DNA of 5,801 bases from Bacteroidia bacterium (GCA_030429325.1 JAUICT010000159.1:1-5801); one strand, 5' to 3'; counted from the first letter of the stretch, positions 1-5,801 are shown. Program-made: numbers and translations. The notes: generated from the sequence alone by a model not told the origin.

Positions 1-384
1 TATGATAGCCCTGGCCCCATTGTCCTATCCATTTTTGATGACATGGGTTGGAACGGTAAGGTGAATCGTGAAGTTATGGAAAACCCCAATGCTCAGGATG
101 ATGAAGGTGACGACCCTTTAGCCGGAGCTGAAAATGTGGTGGCCGTGTATCCCAATCCTTTCTCAAACAACATTAATGTTACTTTGTTGGAAGGACGATC
201 CATCAAAAAGGCAATTCTTACCGATGGCGGCGGATACAAATACAATGTTCCCAAAGGGAAGATCAGTAGTGGATCACAGACTACCTTGGACTTATCCAGT
301 TCCAAAGGCCCTGCCGGACTGTACTTCCTTCAATTGACTTATGATGACAACTCAAGTGAGGTCGTGAAACTGTTCAAACAGTAA
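1..384 (+). CDS. C-terminal part of a secreted/surface protein with T9SS type A sorting domain (5' partial)
   Basis: The frame is open from base 1 to a TAA at 382-384, giving 127 visible residues; the true start lies outside the window, so an internal ATG at 43 is not the likely start. Seen: an acidic linker (QDDEGDDP, about residues 33-40), then a tail of about 78 residues opening with VYPNPF (49-54) and closing with GLYFLQL...VVKLFKQ. The PNPF opening, the beta-rich middle with a G-L-Y-F strand near the end, and the basic last strand match the type A C-terminal sorting domain of Bacteroidota. In that family the tail directs export through the type IX secretion system across the outer membrane and is normally cleaved, with the cargo released or attached to the surface. 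The cargo domain is upstream and only about 45 residues of it show, so its activity cannot be named. It is the last gene of its transcript and ends before a terminator. Confidence 0.88.
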   Translation, partial: YDSPGPIVLSIFDDMGWNGKVNREVMENPNAQDDEGDDPLAGAENVVAVYPNPFSNNINVTLLEGRSIKKAILTDGGGYKYNVPKGKISSGSQTTLDLSSSKGPAGLYFLQLTYDDNSSEVVKLFKQ

Positions 385-413
385 TCAAAACGATACTTTT
401 CCTGATAATATAG

Positions 414-441
414 AAATGCCGACATTTAGTCGGCATTTTTT
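414..441 (+). terminator. Rho-independent terminator between convergent genes
   Basis: A perfect 10-bp stem (414-423 pairing with 429-438, core ATGCCGAC/GTCGGCAT) closes a 5-base loop (ATTTA), and a run of six T covers 436-441, the first three inside the stem. It lies 29 bp after the stop of the sorting-domain gene and 2 bp beyond the stop of the minus-strand operon. Read on the minus strand, the same stem is followed by a weaker U-rich tract (TTTCTATATTAT), so it may end both transcripts; the plus-strand direction is clearly the better one. Confidence 0.85.
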
Positions 442-443
442 GT

Positions 444-737
444 TTACAGATTGGCTTCTACCAACCGTTGTAATTCTTCCTCCAAACCATAGTTGGGAAA
501 AGATTTACCTGCTTGACTGTACCAGTATTTAGCATTCCAGTCATCTCCTTCCTTTCTATGCAGGTAGGCATGGATCCAACTACCCATAGGAGTGTGCAGG
601 TCTTGGGCAATATTGTGAGATGCCTCCCAATCTCCATGGGCATCATACCACAAAGCCTGAAGGGCCAAGGGCCATGCTGATGAAGGTTTGCCTTCCTCCA
701 AGGTTTTTTGAAATGATGGATAGCTTTTAGGGATCAT
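444..737 (-). CDS. Small conserved hypothetical protein, Trp-rich, TPR-like, coupled to ligA
   Basis: A 97-residue soluble protein with no signal peptide or membrane segment. I recognise the central pattern (W-x-L-A-L-x-A-L-W-Y-D-A-x-G-D-W, then H-A-Y-L-H-R-K-E-G-D, then N-A-x-Y-W-Y) as typical of a conserved bacterial hypothetical family, but I know no assigned function. Six tryptophans (22, 30, 37, 54, 67, 72) sit in two similar helix-pair units: about 21-47, with G35-D36-W37 at the turn, and about 53-77, with G64-D65-D66 at the turn and N68-A69. Spacing of W, A, L, G and Y resembles two tetratricopeptide repeats, suggesting a small protein-binding module; this is inference. The ATG overlaps the ligA stop in an ATGA, so it is very probably translated by coupling with ligA as the last gene of the operon. 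A role in DNA metabolism is possible by position only. Confidence 0.82.
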   Translation of the reverse strand: MIPKSYPSFQKTLEEGKPSSAWPLALQALWYDAHGDWEASHNIAQDLHTPMGSWIHAYLHRKEGDDWNAKYWYSQAGKSFPNYGLEEELQRLVEANL

Positions 738-2734
738 GCGCTTACTTTTTCCATAAACTCTTGTTCCGAAATGATGGGAACCCCCAAACTTTCCGCCTTG
801 GTCTTCTTACTTGGGCCCATATTGTCGCCCGCCACTACAAAACTGGTCTTGGAAGAAATGGAGGAAGCTACCTTGCCCCCATTGTCCTCAATGAGTTTTT
901 TAAGGTCATTTCTACTGATGCTTTCAAAAACGCCGGACACTACAAAGGTCTGTCCCTTCAATTTGTCAGTTTGATTTTCCAATTGTTCTTCCGACAGCGA
1001 GAATTGCAATCCGTAGGATTTTAAACGCTCCACAAGGGCCACATTGGTCGGTTCCGCAAAGAAACGAATCACACTTTCCGCAATCCGTTCCCCTATTTCA
1101 TCCACAGCAATCAATTCCTCTTGGGTGGCCACCATCAACGCATCGATATTTTTATAAGCCTTGGCCAATTTTTTGGCAACAGTCTCCCCAACATATCGGA
1201 TTCCCAAAGCGAACAAAACCCTTTCAAAAGGGATACTTTTTGAAGCCGCAACCCCATTGACCAAATTTTCAGCAGATTTTTCCGCCATTCGTTCCAAAGG
1301 CACCACTTGCTCCTTGGTCAGGGTGTATAAATCAGCATAATTGGCAATCAGTCCTTCCTTGAACAACAATTCCACCGTTTCGCTGCCCATGCCTTCAATA
1401 TCCATAGCCTTTCTGGATATAAAATGTTGGATTCGACCCGTAATCTGGGGAGGACAACCCGTGTCATTGGGACAGAAGTGCTGGGCCTCCCCTTCTTTCC
1501 GGATCAGTTCGGTGCCACATTCCGGGCAATGGGTAATGTACTGCGTAGGTTTTGAATCAGCCAAACGCTTGGTGAAATCCACCGCAATAATCTTGGGAAT
1601 AATCTCCCCTCCCTTTTCCACAAAAACGGTGTCCCCTTCGCGCACATCCAGCTTCGCAATCTGGTCTGCATTGTGCAAGGAAGCCCGTTTTACGGTGGTC
1701 CCGGCCAACAATACGGGTTCTAGATTGGCCACTGGGGTAATGGCTCCGGTACGCCCCACTTGATAGGTAATTTCATTGAGCACGGTGGACACCTGTTCCG
1801 CCTTAAATTTATAGGCCATGGCCCAGCGTGGAGCTTTGGCGGTGTAGCCCAATTCCTCTTGATGCTGGATGCTATTCACCTTTATCACCACCCCATCGGT
1901 TTCATAGGGCAGTTCATGCCTGTGTACATCCCAATAATCCACAAACTCCATCACTTCATGGGTGGATTTGCACAACTTGGCCACGGTAGGCACCTTAAAT
2001 CCCCATTGCCTAGCTTTTTCCAGCACCTCAAATTGGGTTTTTATGCCTAGGTTATTTCCTGCGATACTATATAGCAAGCATTCCAATGGGCGTTGGGCCA
2101 CCAAGGCACTGTCCTGTAGTTTAAGGCTTCCCGAAGCCGTGTTCCGTGGATTCATATAGGGGTCTTCACCCGCTTCGATACGTTCTTGGTTCATCTTGGC
2201 AAAACCCTCGAGAGTAAGAATGATTTCCCCTCGGATGTCAAACTTTTGCGGATAGTCCCCCTTCAATTGCAAAGGCACCGATTTGATGGTCTTGATGTTC
2301 GTGGTGACCTCATCACCCTGAAAACCATCGCCCCGGGTCACCGCCCGTACCAATTGTCCATTTTCATAGGTGAGGCTTATGGAAGCACCATCGTATTTGA
2401 GCTCACAGGTGAATTCTATCTGCACATCACCCAAAATGCGTTGGATACGTTTTTCCCAATCCTCCAAATCTTCCTTGGAATACGAATTGTCCAACGAATA
2501 CATCCGATGTTCATGCACCACGGTCTCGAAGTTCTTGGTTACCGCTCCCCCAACCCGTAATGATGGTGATGTTGGGTCATGGAACTCGGGATGCTGTTCT
2601 TCCAGTTTTTGGAGCTCCTTGAGTTTCATATCAAACTCAAAATCCGAAATGGAAGGTTGGTCCAATACGTAATATTTGTAGTTGTGCTCCCGGAGTTCAT
2701 CCCGTAGGGATGTGATTTTTTGTTCGATGTTCAT
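734..2734 (-). CDS. ligA: NAD+-dependent DNA ligase LigA
   Basis: This 666-residue protein has full family length and all domains. LigA seals 3'-OH/5'-phosphate nicks using NAD+ as AMP donor, in Okazaki fragment joining and repair, and is normally essential. Visible in order: domain Ia (1-70) with the NAD/NMN-binding HNYKYYVLD stretch; the nucleotidyltransferase domain with adenylated lysine K113 in ELKYDG, RGE at 168-170, TDGVVIK at 279-285; the OB fold, preceded by AYKFKAE (307-313) and VGRTG (326-330); a four-Cys zinc finger with C403, C406, C421 and C427; helix-hairpin-helix repeats from about 430 to 570; and a C-terminal BRCT domain (about 591-666, FVVSGVF and a later SFVVAGD). No motif is missing. 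The start ATG overlaps the prmC stop by 4 bp (ATGA), and its own stop overlaps the next gene likewise, so it sits inside a co-transcribed run and has no separate promoter that I can see. Confidence 0.98.
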   Translation of the reverse strand: MNIEQKITSLRDELREHNYKYYVLDQPSISDFEFDMKLKELQKLEEQHPEFHDPTSPSLRVGGAVTKNFETVVHEHRMYSLDNSYSKEDLEDWEKRIQRILGDVQIEFTCELKYDGASISLTYENGQLVRAVTRGDGFQGDEVTTNIKTIKSVPLQLKGDYPQKFDIRGEIILTLEGFAKMNQERIEAGEDPYMNPRNTASGSLKLQDSALVAQRPLECLLYSIAGNNLGIKTQFEVLEKARQWGFKVPTVAKLCKSTHEVMEFVDYWDVHRHELPYETDGVVIKVNSIQHQEELGYTAKAPRWAMAYKFKAEQVSTVLNEITYQVGRTGAITPVANLEPVLLAGTTVKRASLHNADQIAKLDVREGDTVFVEKGGEIIPKIIAVDFTKRLADSKPTQYITHCPECGTELIRKEGEAQHFCPNDTGCPPQITGRIQHFISRKAMDIEGMGSETVELLFKEGLIANYADLYTLTKEQVVPLERMAEKSAENLVNGVAASKSIPFERVLFALGIRYVGETVAKKLAKAYKNIDALMVATQEELIAVDEIGERIAESVIRFFAEPTNVALVERLKSYGLQFSLSEEQLENQTDKLKGQTFVVSGVFESISRNDLKKLIEDNGGKVASSISSKTSFVVAGDNMGPSKKTKAESLGVPIISEQEFMEKVSA

Positions 2735-3627
2735 TTTACAGTGCCTTTTAACATCCTATCATTGCCAAAGATGTCTTTTCGGAGTTCAATTTCCGAAAAA
2801 TTATGGGCTTTCAAAAGGGCTTGTGTTTCAACTCCCAGATATTGATTGATTTCCAAGTACAAGCTTCCTTTTTTGGTCAGGTTTTTATTGGCAAAATGGG
2901 TAATGGCCCTATAAAACAGTAAAGGGTCATCATCCGAAACAAAGAGTGCCAAATGGGGTTCGTGGTCGGTTACATTTTTCTTTATCTCCTTTTTTTCCAA
3001 CTCCCTGACATAGGGTGGATTGGAGACGATTATATCAAACTCAAGTGCAAGCTCAGGTTCAGGTTCAAGAATGCTTTGTTTTAAAAAGGTAACGTCCACG
3101 GTGTTGGCTTTGGCATTCTTGCGAGCTACGTCGAGGGCCTTTTCGGAAATATCCAAAGCGTAGACTTTTGCATTGGGAATGTATTTGGCGAGGGCAATGG
3201 CAATACAACCGCTTCCTGTGCCTATATCCAGTATCCTTATTTCTGATGTCCGATGTTCGATTTCTGACGTCTGATTTCTGATATCATATGTCTGATTCTT
3301 CACATCATCCATAATCCATTGTACCAGTTCTTCGGTTTCAGGTCGGGGAATGAGCACATCTTCATTGACGGCAAACTCCATATCCATGAAATGGGCCGTA
3401 CCTAAAATATACTGCAGGGGTCGTTCTTGTTTCAGTTGTGCCAAAGCTTCAAACAGGGGTTGTTCTTCTTCCATGGTCACCGTAGTGTTGGGTCGAACAA
3501 CCAGAACAAACCGTTCGAATCCCAAGTAATGTTCAATACATCGGTAAAAAAAAGCATCTATTTCCTCTTTAGGATAAATACCCTCCAATTCTTTATGAAA
3601 AATGGTCTTGATTTCTTGGAGCAGCAT
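2731..3627 (-). CDS. prmC: Peptide chain release factor N5-glutamine methyltransferase PrmC (HemK)
   Basis: A 298-residue protein. PrmC transfers a methyl group from S-adenosylmethionine to the glutamine of the GGQ motif of RF1 and RF2, raising termination efficiency. Seen: an N-terminal helical substrate-recognition domain (about 1-85), the conserved RPLQYILG (69-76) and LIPRPETEELV (92-102), the SAM-binding motif I LDIGTGSG (133-140), the acidic D159 ending strand 2, and the catalytic NPPY (203-206) that positions the glutamine amide. The C-terminus (EINQYLG, then FGNDRMLKG) is normal for the family. Odd: between IPRPETE and motif I there is an extra polar stretch of three seven-residue units (residues 111-131), coded by a 7-bp tandem repeat; measured against my memory of E. 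coli PrmC the linker is about 16 residues longer. The ATG overlaps the GNAT stop (TAATG) and its TGA overlaps the ligA start, so it is translationally coupled on both sides. Confidence 0.97.
   Translation of the reverse strand: MLLQEIKTIFHKELEGIYPKEEIDAFFYRCIEHYLGFERFVLVVRPNTTVTMEEEQPLFEALAQLKQERPLQYILGTAHFMDMEFAVNEDVLIPRPETEELVQWIMDDVKNQTYDIRNQTSEIEHRTSEIRILDIGTGSGCIAIALAKYIPNAKVYALDISEKALDVARKNAKANTVDVTFLKQSILEPEPELALEFDIIVSNPPYVRELEKKEIKKNVTDHEPHLALFVSDDDPLLFYRAITHFANKNLTKKGSLYLEINQYLGVETQALLKAHNFSEIELRKDIFGNDRMLKGTVK
3235..3297 (-). repeat. Degenerate heptanucleotide tandem repeat (9 units) inside prmC
   Basis: Read on the minus strand, these 63 bp split exactly into nine 7-mers: AATCAGA, CATATGA, TATCAGA, AATCAGA, CGTCAGA, AATCGAA, CATCGGA, CATCAGA, AATAAGG. 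The consensus is NATCAGA, and each unit matches it at five or six of the six fixed positions or differs at one or two. Because 7 is not a multiple of 3, three units make one 21-bp period in frame, coding NQTYDIR, NQTSEIE and HRTSEIR (residues 111-131). The pattern fades on both sides. It lies in the linker between the N-terminal and SAM-binding domains, where extra length should be tolerated. Confidence 0.85.
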
Positions 3628-4112
3628 TACAGTTTTTTTAGCATCCAGACTGGACAGGAATAATGCCCTGTATTGCCCATGGGGGCATCAATATATTCGA
3701 AACCACTACGCTGATAGAGCTTTTGGGCCGATTCCATATAAGGCATGGTCTCCAAATAGCAGGCTTCAAAACCATACGTCTTGGCCTTCTCCAGACATGT
3801 CGTAATCATCTGTGCTCCAAGTCCCTTCCCCCTAGCTTCTTCCAAAAAGTACATTTTTTGAAGTTCGCACACGTTTCCGTCGTAGTTTTCCAAAGGCGCA
3901 ATTCCCGCACAACCAATGATACTACCATCATACTCCGCAACAAAGTAGGTGGATTTGGGCACATCATAAGCGGCATGCATGTCATCCAAGGCCTTATCCG
4001 CATAGGCTGTTCCTACCTTGGGCACCCCCATATCCTCCAAAACCTTACGGACCACTTGGGCAACCTGAGCGTTATCTTCCGGAGTAATCTCACGGATTAC
4101 CGCATCCTTCAT
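3627..4112 (-). CDS. GNAT family N-acetyltransferase
   Basis: A 161-residue single-domain GNAT protein, predicted cytoplasmic; family members move an acetyl group from acetyl-CoA to an amine, here unknown. Seen: the N-terminal strand VIREITPEDN, the central strand TYFVAEYDGSIIGCAGIAPL (55-74), motif A at LQKMYFLEEARGKGLG (84-99) with the acetyl-CoA pyrophosphate loop R94-G-K-G-L-G99, and motif B with LETMPYME (120-127) and the usual tyrosine Y133 in KLYQRSGF. The end (PMGNTGHYSCPVWM) resembles a common subgroup of small GNATs that are often annotated only by fold. I place the start at the ATG at 4112 because it opens directly on the domain; the frame runs on to 4211, but those 33 residues are Cys-rich, overlap ribD in antisense, and look like read-through. 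The stop overlaps the prmC start (TAATG). It is the first gene of the operon, so the promoter for prmC and ligA should lie just upstream. Confidence 0.93.
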   Translation of the reverse strand: MKDAVIREITPEDNAQVAQVVRKVLEDMGVPKVGTAYADKALDDMHAAYDVPKSTYFVAEYDGSIIGCAGIAPLENYDGNVCELQKMYFLEEARGKGLGAQMITTCLEKAKTYGFEACYLETMPYMESAQKLYQRSGFEYIDAPMGNTGHYSCPVWMLKKL

Positions 4113-4129
4113 ATTGCGTTTTATTGTTC

Positions 4130-4137
4130 TATTTTTG
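4130..4137 (+). promoter_or_regulatory. Candidate Bacteroidota -7 element for ribD
   Basis: TATTTTTG matches the Bacteroidota -7 consensus TAnnTTTG at every fixed base. It ends 4 bp before the chosen GTG start of ribD, so transcription from it would begin at or next to the start codon and give a nearly leaderless message. No TTG stands at the usual 17-23 bp upstream; the nearest (4114-4116) has only a 13-bp spacer. This, plus the T-rich background, keeps the call weak. Confidence 0.3.
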
Positions 4138-4141
4138 TTGG

Positions 4142-5194
4142 GTGAAGATACACCAAAAATACATCCTCCGATGCATAGAACTGGGCAAAAAAGGGCTGGG
4201 CAGCACAGCACCGAACCCTATGGTAGGTTGTGTGATCGTGCATAACGGAAAGATTATTGGTGAAGGATATACCAGCCCATATGGAGGTCCTCATGCCGAG
4301 GTGAACGCCATCAACTCCGTAAAGGACAAAAACCTGCTTCCCAAAGCTATACTGTATGTTCTCTTGGAGCCTTGCTCCCACTATGGAAAAACCCCTCCCT
4401 GCGCTGATTTGATCGTGGAACATAAAATCCCAGAAGTGGTCATCGGAATCAAAGACCCTCACGACAAGGTGGCCGGAAAAGGCATCCAAAAATTGGAAGC
4501 GGCGGGTTGTAAGGTCACGGTTGGCGTTTTGGAGAAAGAATGCCGTGAGCACCTTAAACGTTTTTTGACCTTTCAAGAAAAGAAACGCCCATACATTATT
4601 TTAAAGTGGGCAGAAACCCAAGATGGTTTTATAGCCCCGGATCCAAAATTAAGGAAGAGCACCCCAGAACCGTTTTGGATCACCAATCCTTATTCTAAAC
4701 AACAGGTGCACCAGTGGCGAAGCCAAGAGCAAGCCATTTTGGTGGGCAACCAGACCGTATTGGAGGACAATCCAAAGCTGACAACACGTGATTGGAGCGG
4801 AAAAAACCCGGTGAGGGTGGTTTTGGACAGGGATTTGAGAATTGATTCGACTTTTCATGTCATGGACCAAACCGTAAAGACCCTAATCCTGACCCAAGTC
4901 GATGATGCCACCCGCTATTGCGAAGGTATTGTTTATGAAATTATCGATTTCTCAAAGGCCATTGCCTCCCAAATTTGCCATGTGCTGTATCAACATTCCA
5001 TAACCAGTATCATTATTGAAGGGGGTTCACGTACTCTTCAGACCTTTATCAATGAAAATTTATGGGACGAGGCACGAATCTTCAAAGGAGAAACATTTTT
5101 TGGAAGTGGGCTTCCTGCGCCAAAACTCTATGGACGTCTTGTAGGTGAGCAATCTATTTTAACCGATACCTTATCCGTTTTTACCAATGATTAA
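4142..5194 (+). CDS. ribD: Bifunctional riboflavin biosynthesis protein RibD (deaminase/reductase)
   Basis: A 350-residue two-domain enzyme. It deaminates 2,5-diamino-6-ribosylamino-4(3H)-pyrimidinone 5'-phosphate and then reduces the ribose chain with NADPH, giving 5-amino-6-ribitylaminouracil 5'-phosphate. The N-terminal deaminase (about 1-145) shows APNPMVGCVIV, the zinc and catalytic motif H51-A-E53, and P77-C78...P-P-C87, with H51, C78 and C87 as zinc ligands and E53 as proton shuttle. The reductase domain (about 148-350) shows KWAETQDGFIA, the block AILVGNQTVLEDNP (198-211), VRVVLDR, and the nucleotide-binding IIEGGSRTLQ (291-300). I chose the GTG at 4142 because the product then begins MKIHQKYILRCIELG, as RibD proteins usually do; a TTG at 4124 in frame would add six unconvincing residues. 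Its end overlaps the HAD gene by 8 bp. No FMN riboswitch is possible in the 29-bp gap upstream. Confidence 0.96.
   Translation: MKIHQKYILRCIELGKKGLGSTAPNPMVGCVIVHNGKIIGEGYTSPYGGPHAEVNAINSVKDKNLLPKAILYVLLEPCSHYGKTPPCADLIVEHKIPEVVIGIKDPHDKVAGKGIQKLEAAGCKVTVGVLEKECREHLKRFLTFQEKKRPYIILKWAETQDGFIAPDPKLRKSTPEPFWITNPYSKQQVHQWRSQEQAILVGNQTVLEDNPKLTTRDWSGKNPVRVVLDRDLRIDSTFHVMDQTVKTLILTQVDDATRYCEGIVYEIIDFSKAIASQICHVLYQHSITSIIIEGGSRTLQTFINENLWDEARIFKGETFFGSGLPAPKLYGRLVGEQSILTDTLSVFTND
4154..4161 (-). promoter_or_regulatory. Candidate Bacteroidota -7 element for the GNAT-prmC-ligA operon
   Basis: The minus strand reads TATTTTTG here, again a full match to TAnnTTTG. Transcription would start near 4150 and give a leader of about 37 bases before the GNAT ATG at 4112, a sensible length. 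A TTTTG on the minus strand at 4186-4190 could serve as the -33 element, although its spacer (24 bp) is slightly long. The element lies inside the first codons of ribD. It is the only good candidate I found for driving the four-gene operon. Confidence 0.42.
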
Positions 5195-5789
5195 AAATAT
5201 TATACTCGATTTTGGGGATGTTTTCATCAATCTGGACAAGCCAGCGATAGCCCGGGAGATGATCAAGTTTGGTTTTTCGGGCATTACTCCGGAATTGAGC
5301 TTGCTCTTCTTGGCTTATGAAAAAGGAGCTTTGGATTCCAAGAAATTCCTTGAACAAGTCTCAGGGTATTTCCCAGAGGCCAAAGAACCCGATTTAATCT
5401 ATGCATGGAATGCCATTTTACAGGATTTTCCCGATGAGCGACTTACCTTTCTTGAACAATTGGCCGAAGAAAACCAACACCGCCTTTTTCTATTGAGCAA
5501 TACCAATGACTTACATATTGAATGTGTGAAACAGCAAATGGGAATGGAAAAGTTCAACCGTTTCAAGAATGCCTTTGAGGTGTTCTACCTATCATATGAA
5601 ATGGGTATGAGCAAGCCAGATGCCGAAATATTCGAGTTTGTATTGCAAGAGAACGACTTAACCCCATCCGAAACCTTGTTTGTGGACGACACCAAAGAGA
5701 ACACGGATGCGGCGGCCGAGCTTGGCATTCGCACCTGGAACCTTTTGGTGGGCCAAGAAGACATCACCCAACTTAAACGCTACCTATAA
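5187..5789 (+). CDS. HAD superfamily hydrolase, YihX-like subgroup (probable phosphatase)
   Basis: A 200-residue HAD-fold protein with all four motifs: motif I at LDFGDV with nucleophile D8, motif II S104 in LLSNTN, motif III K143 in MSKPD, and motif IV D167-D168 in FVDDTKEN. A helical cap (about 18-85) follows motif I, as in subclass I. Odd relative to the DxD signature, the position two after the nucleophile is glycine (G10); YihX-type sugar-phosphate phosphatases share this (DLGNV there), so it is probably a subgroup trait and not loss of function, though the acid/base role must be met otherwise. Such enzymes hydrolyse small phosphate esters; the substrate is unknown. The ATG lies within the ribD end (8-bp overlap), so it is coupled to ribD. 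Because dephosphorylation of the RibD product is a step usually done by HAD enzymes, a part in riboflavin synthesis is conceivable, but this is position-based inference. Confidence 0.92.
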   Translation: MIKNIILDFGDVFINLDKPAIAREMIKFGFSGITPELSLLFLAYEKGALDSKKFLEQVSGYFPEAKEPDLIYAWNAILQDFPDERLTFLEQLAEENQHRLFLLSNTNDLHIECVKQQMGMEKFNRFKNAFEVFYLSYEMGMSKPDAEIFEFVLQENDLTPSETLFVDDTKENTDAAAELGIRTWNLLVGQEDITQLKRYL

Positions 5790-5801
5790 ATGATGGACCT
5801 G
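5790..5801 (+). CDS. Possible start of the next gene in the ribD operon (3' partial)
   Basis: Directly after the HAD stop TAA (5787-5789) the bases read ATG ATG GAC CTG to the window end. With the close packing of this region, a gene starting at 5790 or 5793 is plausible, but four codons cannot identify it or prove it real. Confidence 0.3.

Noticed and set aside
1341..1763. 140-residue plus-strand open frame opposite ligA
   Set aside because: It lies wholly antisense to the conserved zinc-finger and OB region of ligA and has no recognisable motif; it follows from codon bias of the opposite strand.
2186..2560. 124-residue plus-strand open frame opposite the ligA adenylation domain
   Set aside because: Shadow of ligA coding sequence; no domain features.
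3040..3066. Short direct repeat GAACCTGAACCT in prmC coding EPEPELALE, considered as a second repeat element
   Set aside because: Only two full hexamer copies, and the loop before NPPY has about the length I recall for E. coli PrmC, so nothing seems inserted.
4113..4141. FMN riboswitch upstream of ribD
   Set aside because: The gap is only 29 bp and AT-rich, far too short for the RFN aptamer, and no such conserved elements are present.
4113..4211. Upstream extension of the GNAT frame adding 33 residues (start at 4211)
   Set aside because: The added residues are Cys-rich with no fold signal, run antisense over the conserved ribD start, and would leave ribD no upstream room; the ATG at 4112 matches the domain boundary.
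4121..4576. 151-residue minus-strand open frame opposite ribD
   Set aside because: Antisense to the RibD deaminase domain, whose catalytic motifs are intact; its own translation has no family pattern.
5187..5240. HAD motif I with Gly at the second Asp position taken as a dead enzyme
   Set aside because: The nucleophile, Ser/Asn motif II, Lys motif III and DD motif IV are all intact, and YihX-type active phosphatases show the same Gly.

Overview
The window reads as chromosomal DNA of a Bacteroidota bacterium, most likely a marine member of the Flavobacteriaceae. The signs are a type IX secretion (T9SS) type A C-terminal sorting domain at the left edge, absence of clear Shine-Dalgarno sequences, TAnnTTTG-type promoter candidates, and a prmC/GNAT/ribD/HAD neighbourhood that I recall as common in flavobacteria (recollection, not checked). 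Genus cannot be fixed from this sequence alone; a Muricauda/Allomuricauda-like relative is a guess.

Layout: (a) 1-384, plus strand, is the 3' end of a secreted or surface protein carrying a T9SS sorting tail. (b) 414-441 is a strong hairpin terminator between two convergent transcripts. (c) 444-4112, minus strand, is a tightly coupled four-gene operon, in transcription order GNAT acetyltransferase -> prmC -> ligA -> small conserved TPR-like protein, with every junction overlapping by 1-4 bp. (d) 4113-4141 is a 29-bp divergent gap; promoter candidates for both directions lie in and around it. (e) 4142-5789, plus strand, is ribD followed by an overlapping HAD-family hydrolase, and a possible next gene begins immediately at 5790. 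No stretch longer than 70 bp lacks a gene.

The genes are housekeeping functions: NAD+-dependent DNA ligation (ligA), methylation of release factors (prmC), and the deaminase/reductase step of riboflavin synthesis (ribD). The HAD protein downstream of ribD might supply a phosphatase activity, and the riboflavin pathway does need one right after the RibD step, but this link is inference from position only. The GNAT and TPR-like proteins have no assignable substrate or partner.

I see no mobile element, CRISPR array, RNA gene, defence system or evident new system. The most unusual structure is a degenerate 7-bp tandem repeat, nine copies, inside the coding sequence of prmC, which adds a polar three-times-seven-residue linker between its two domains. 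Next are the compact divergent promoter region with an imperfect inverted repeat over the ribD start codon, and the small Trp-rich TPR-like protein translationally coupled to ligA.
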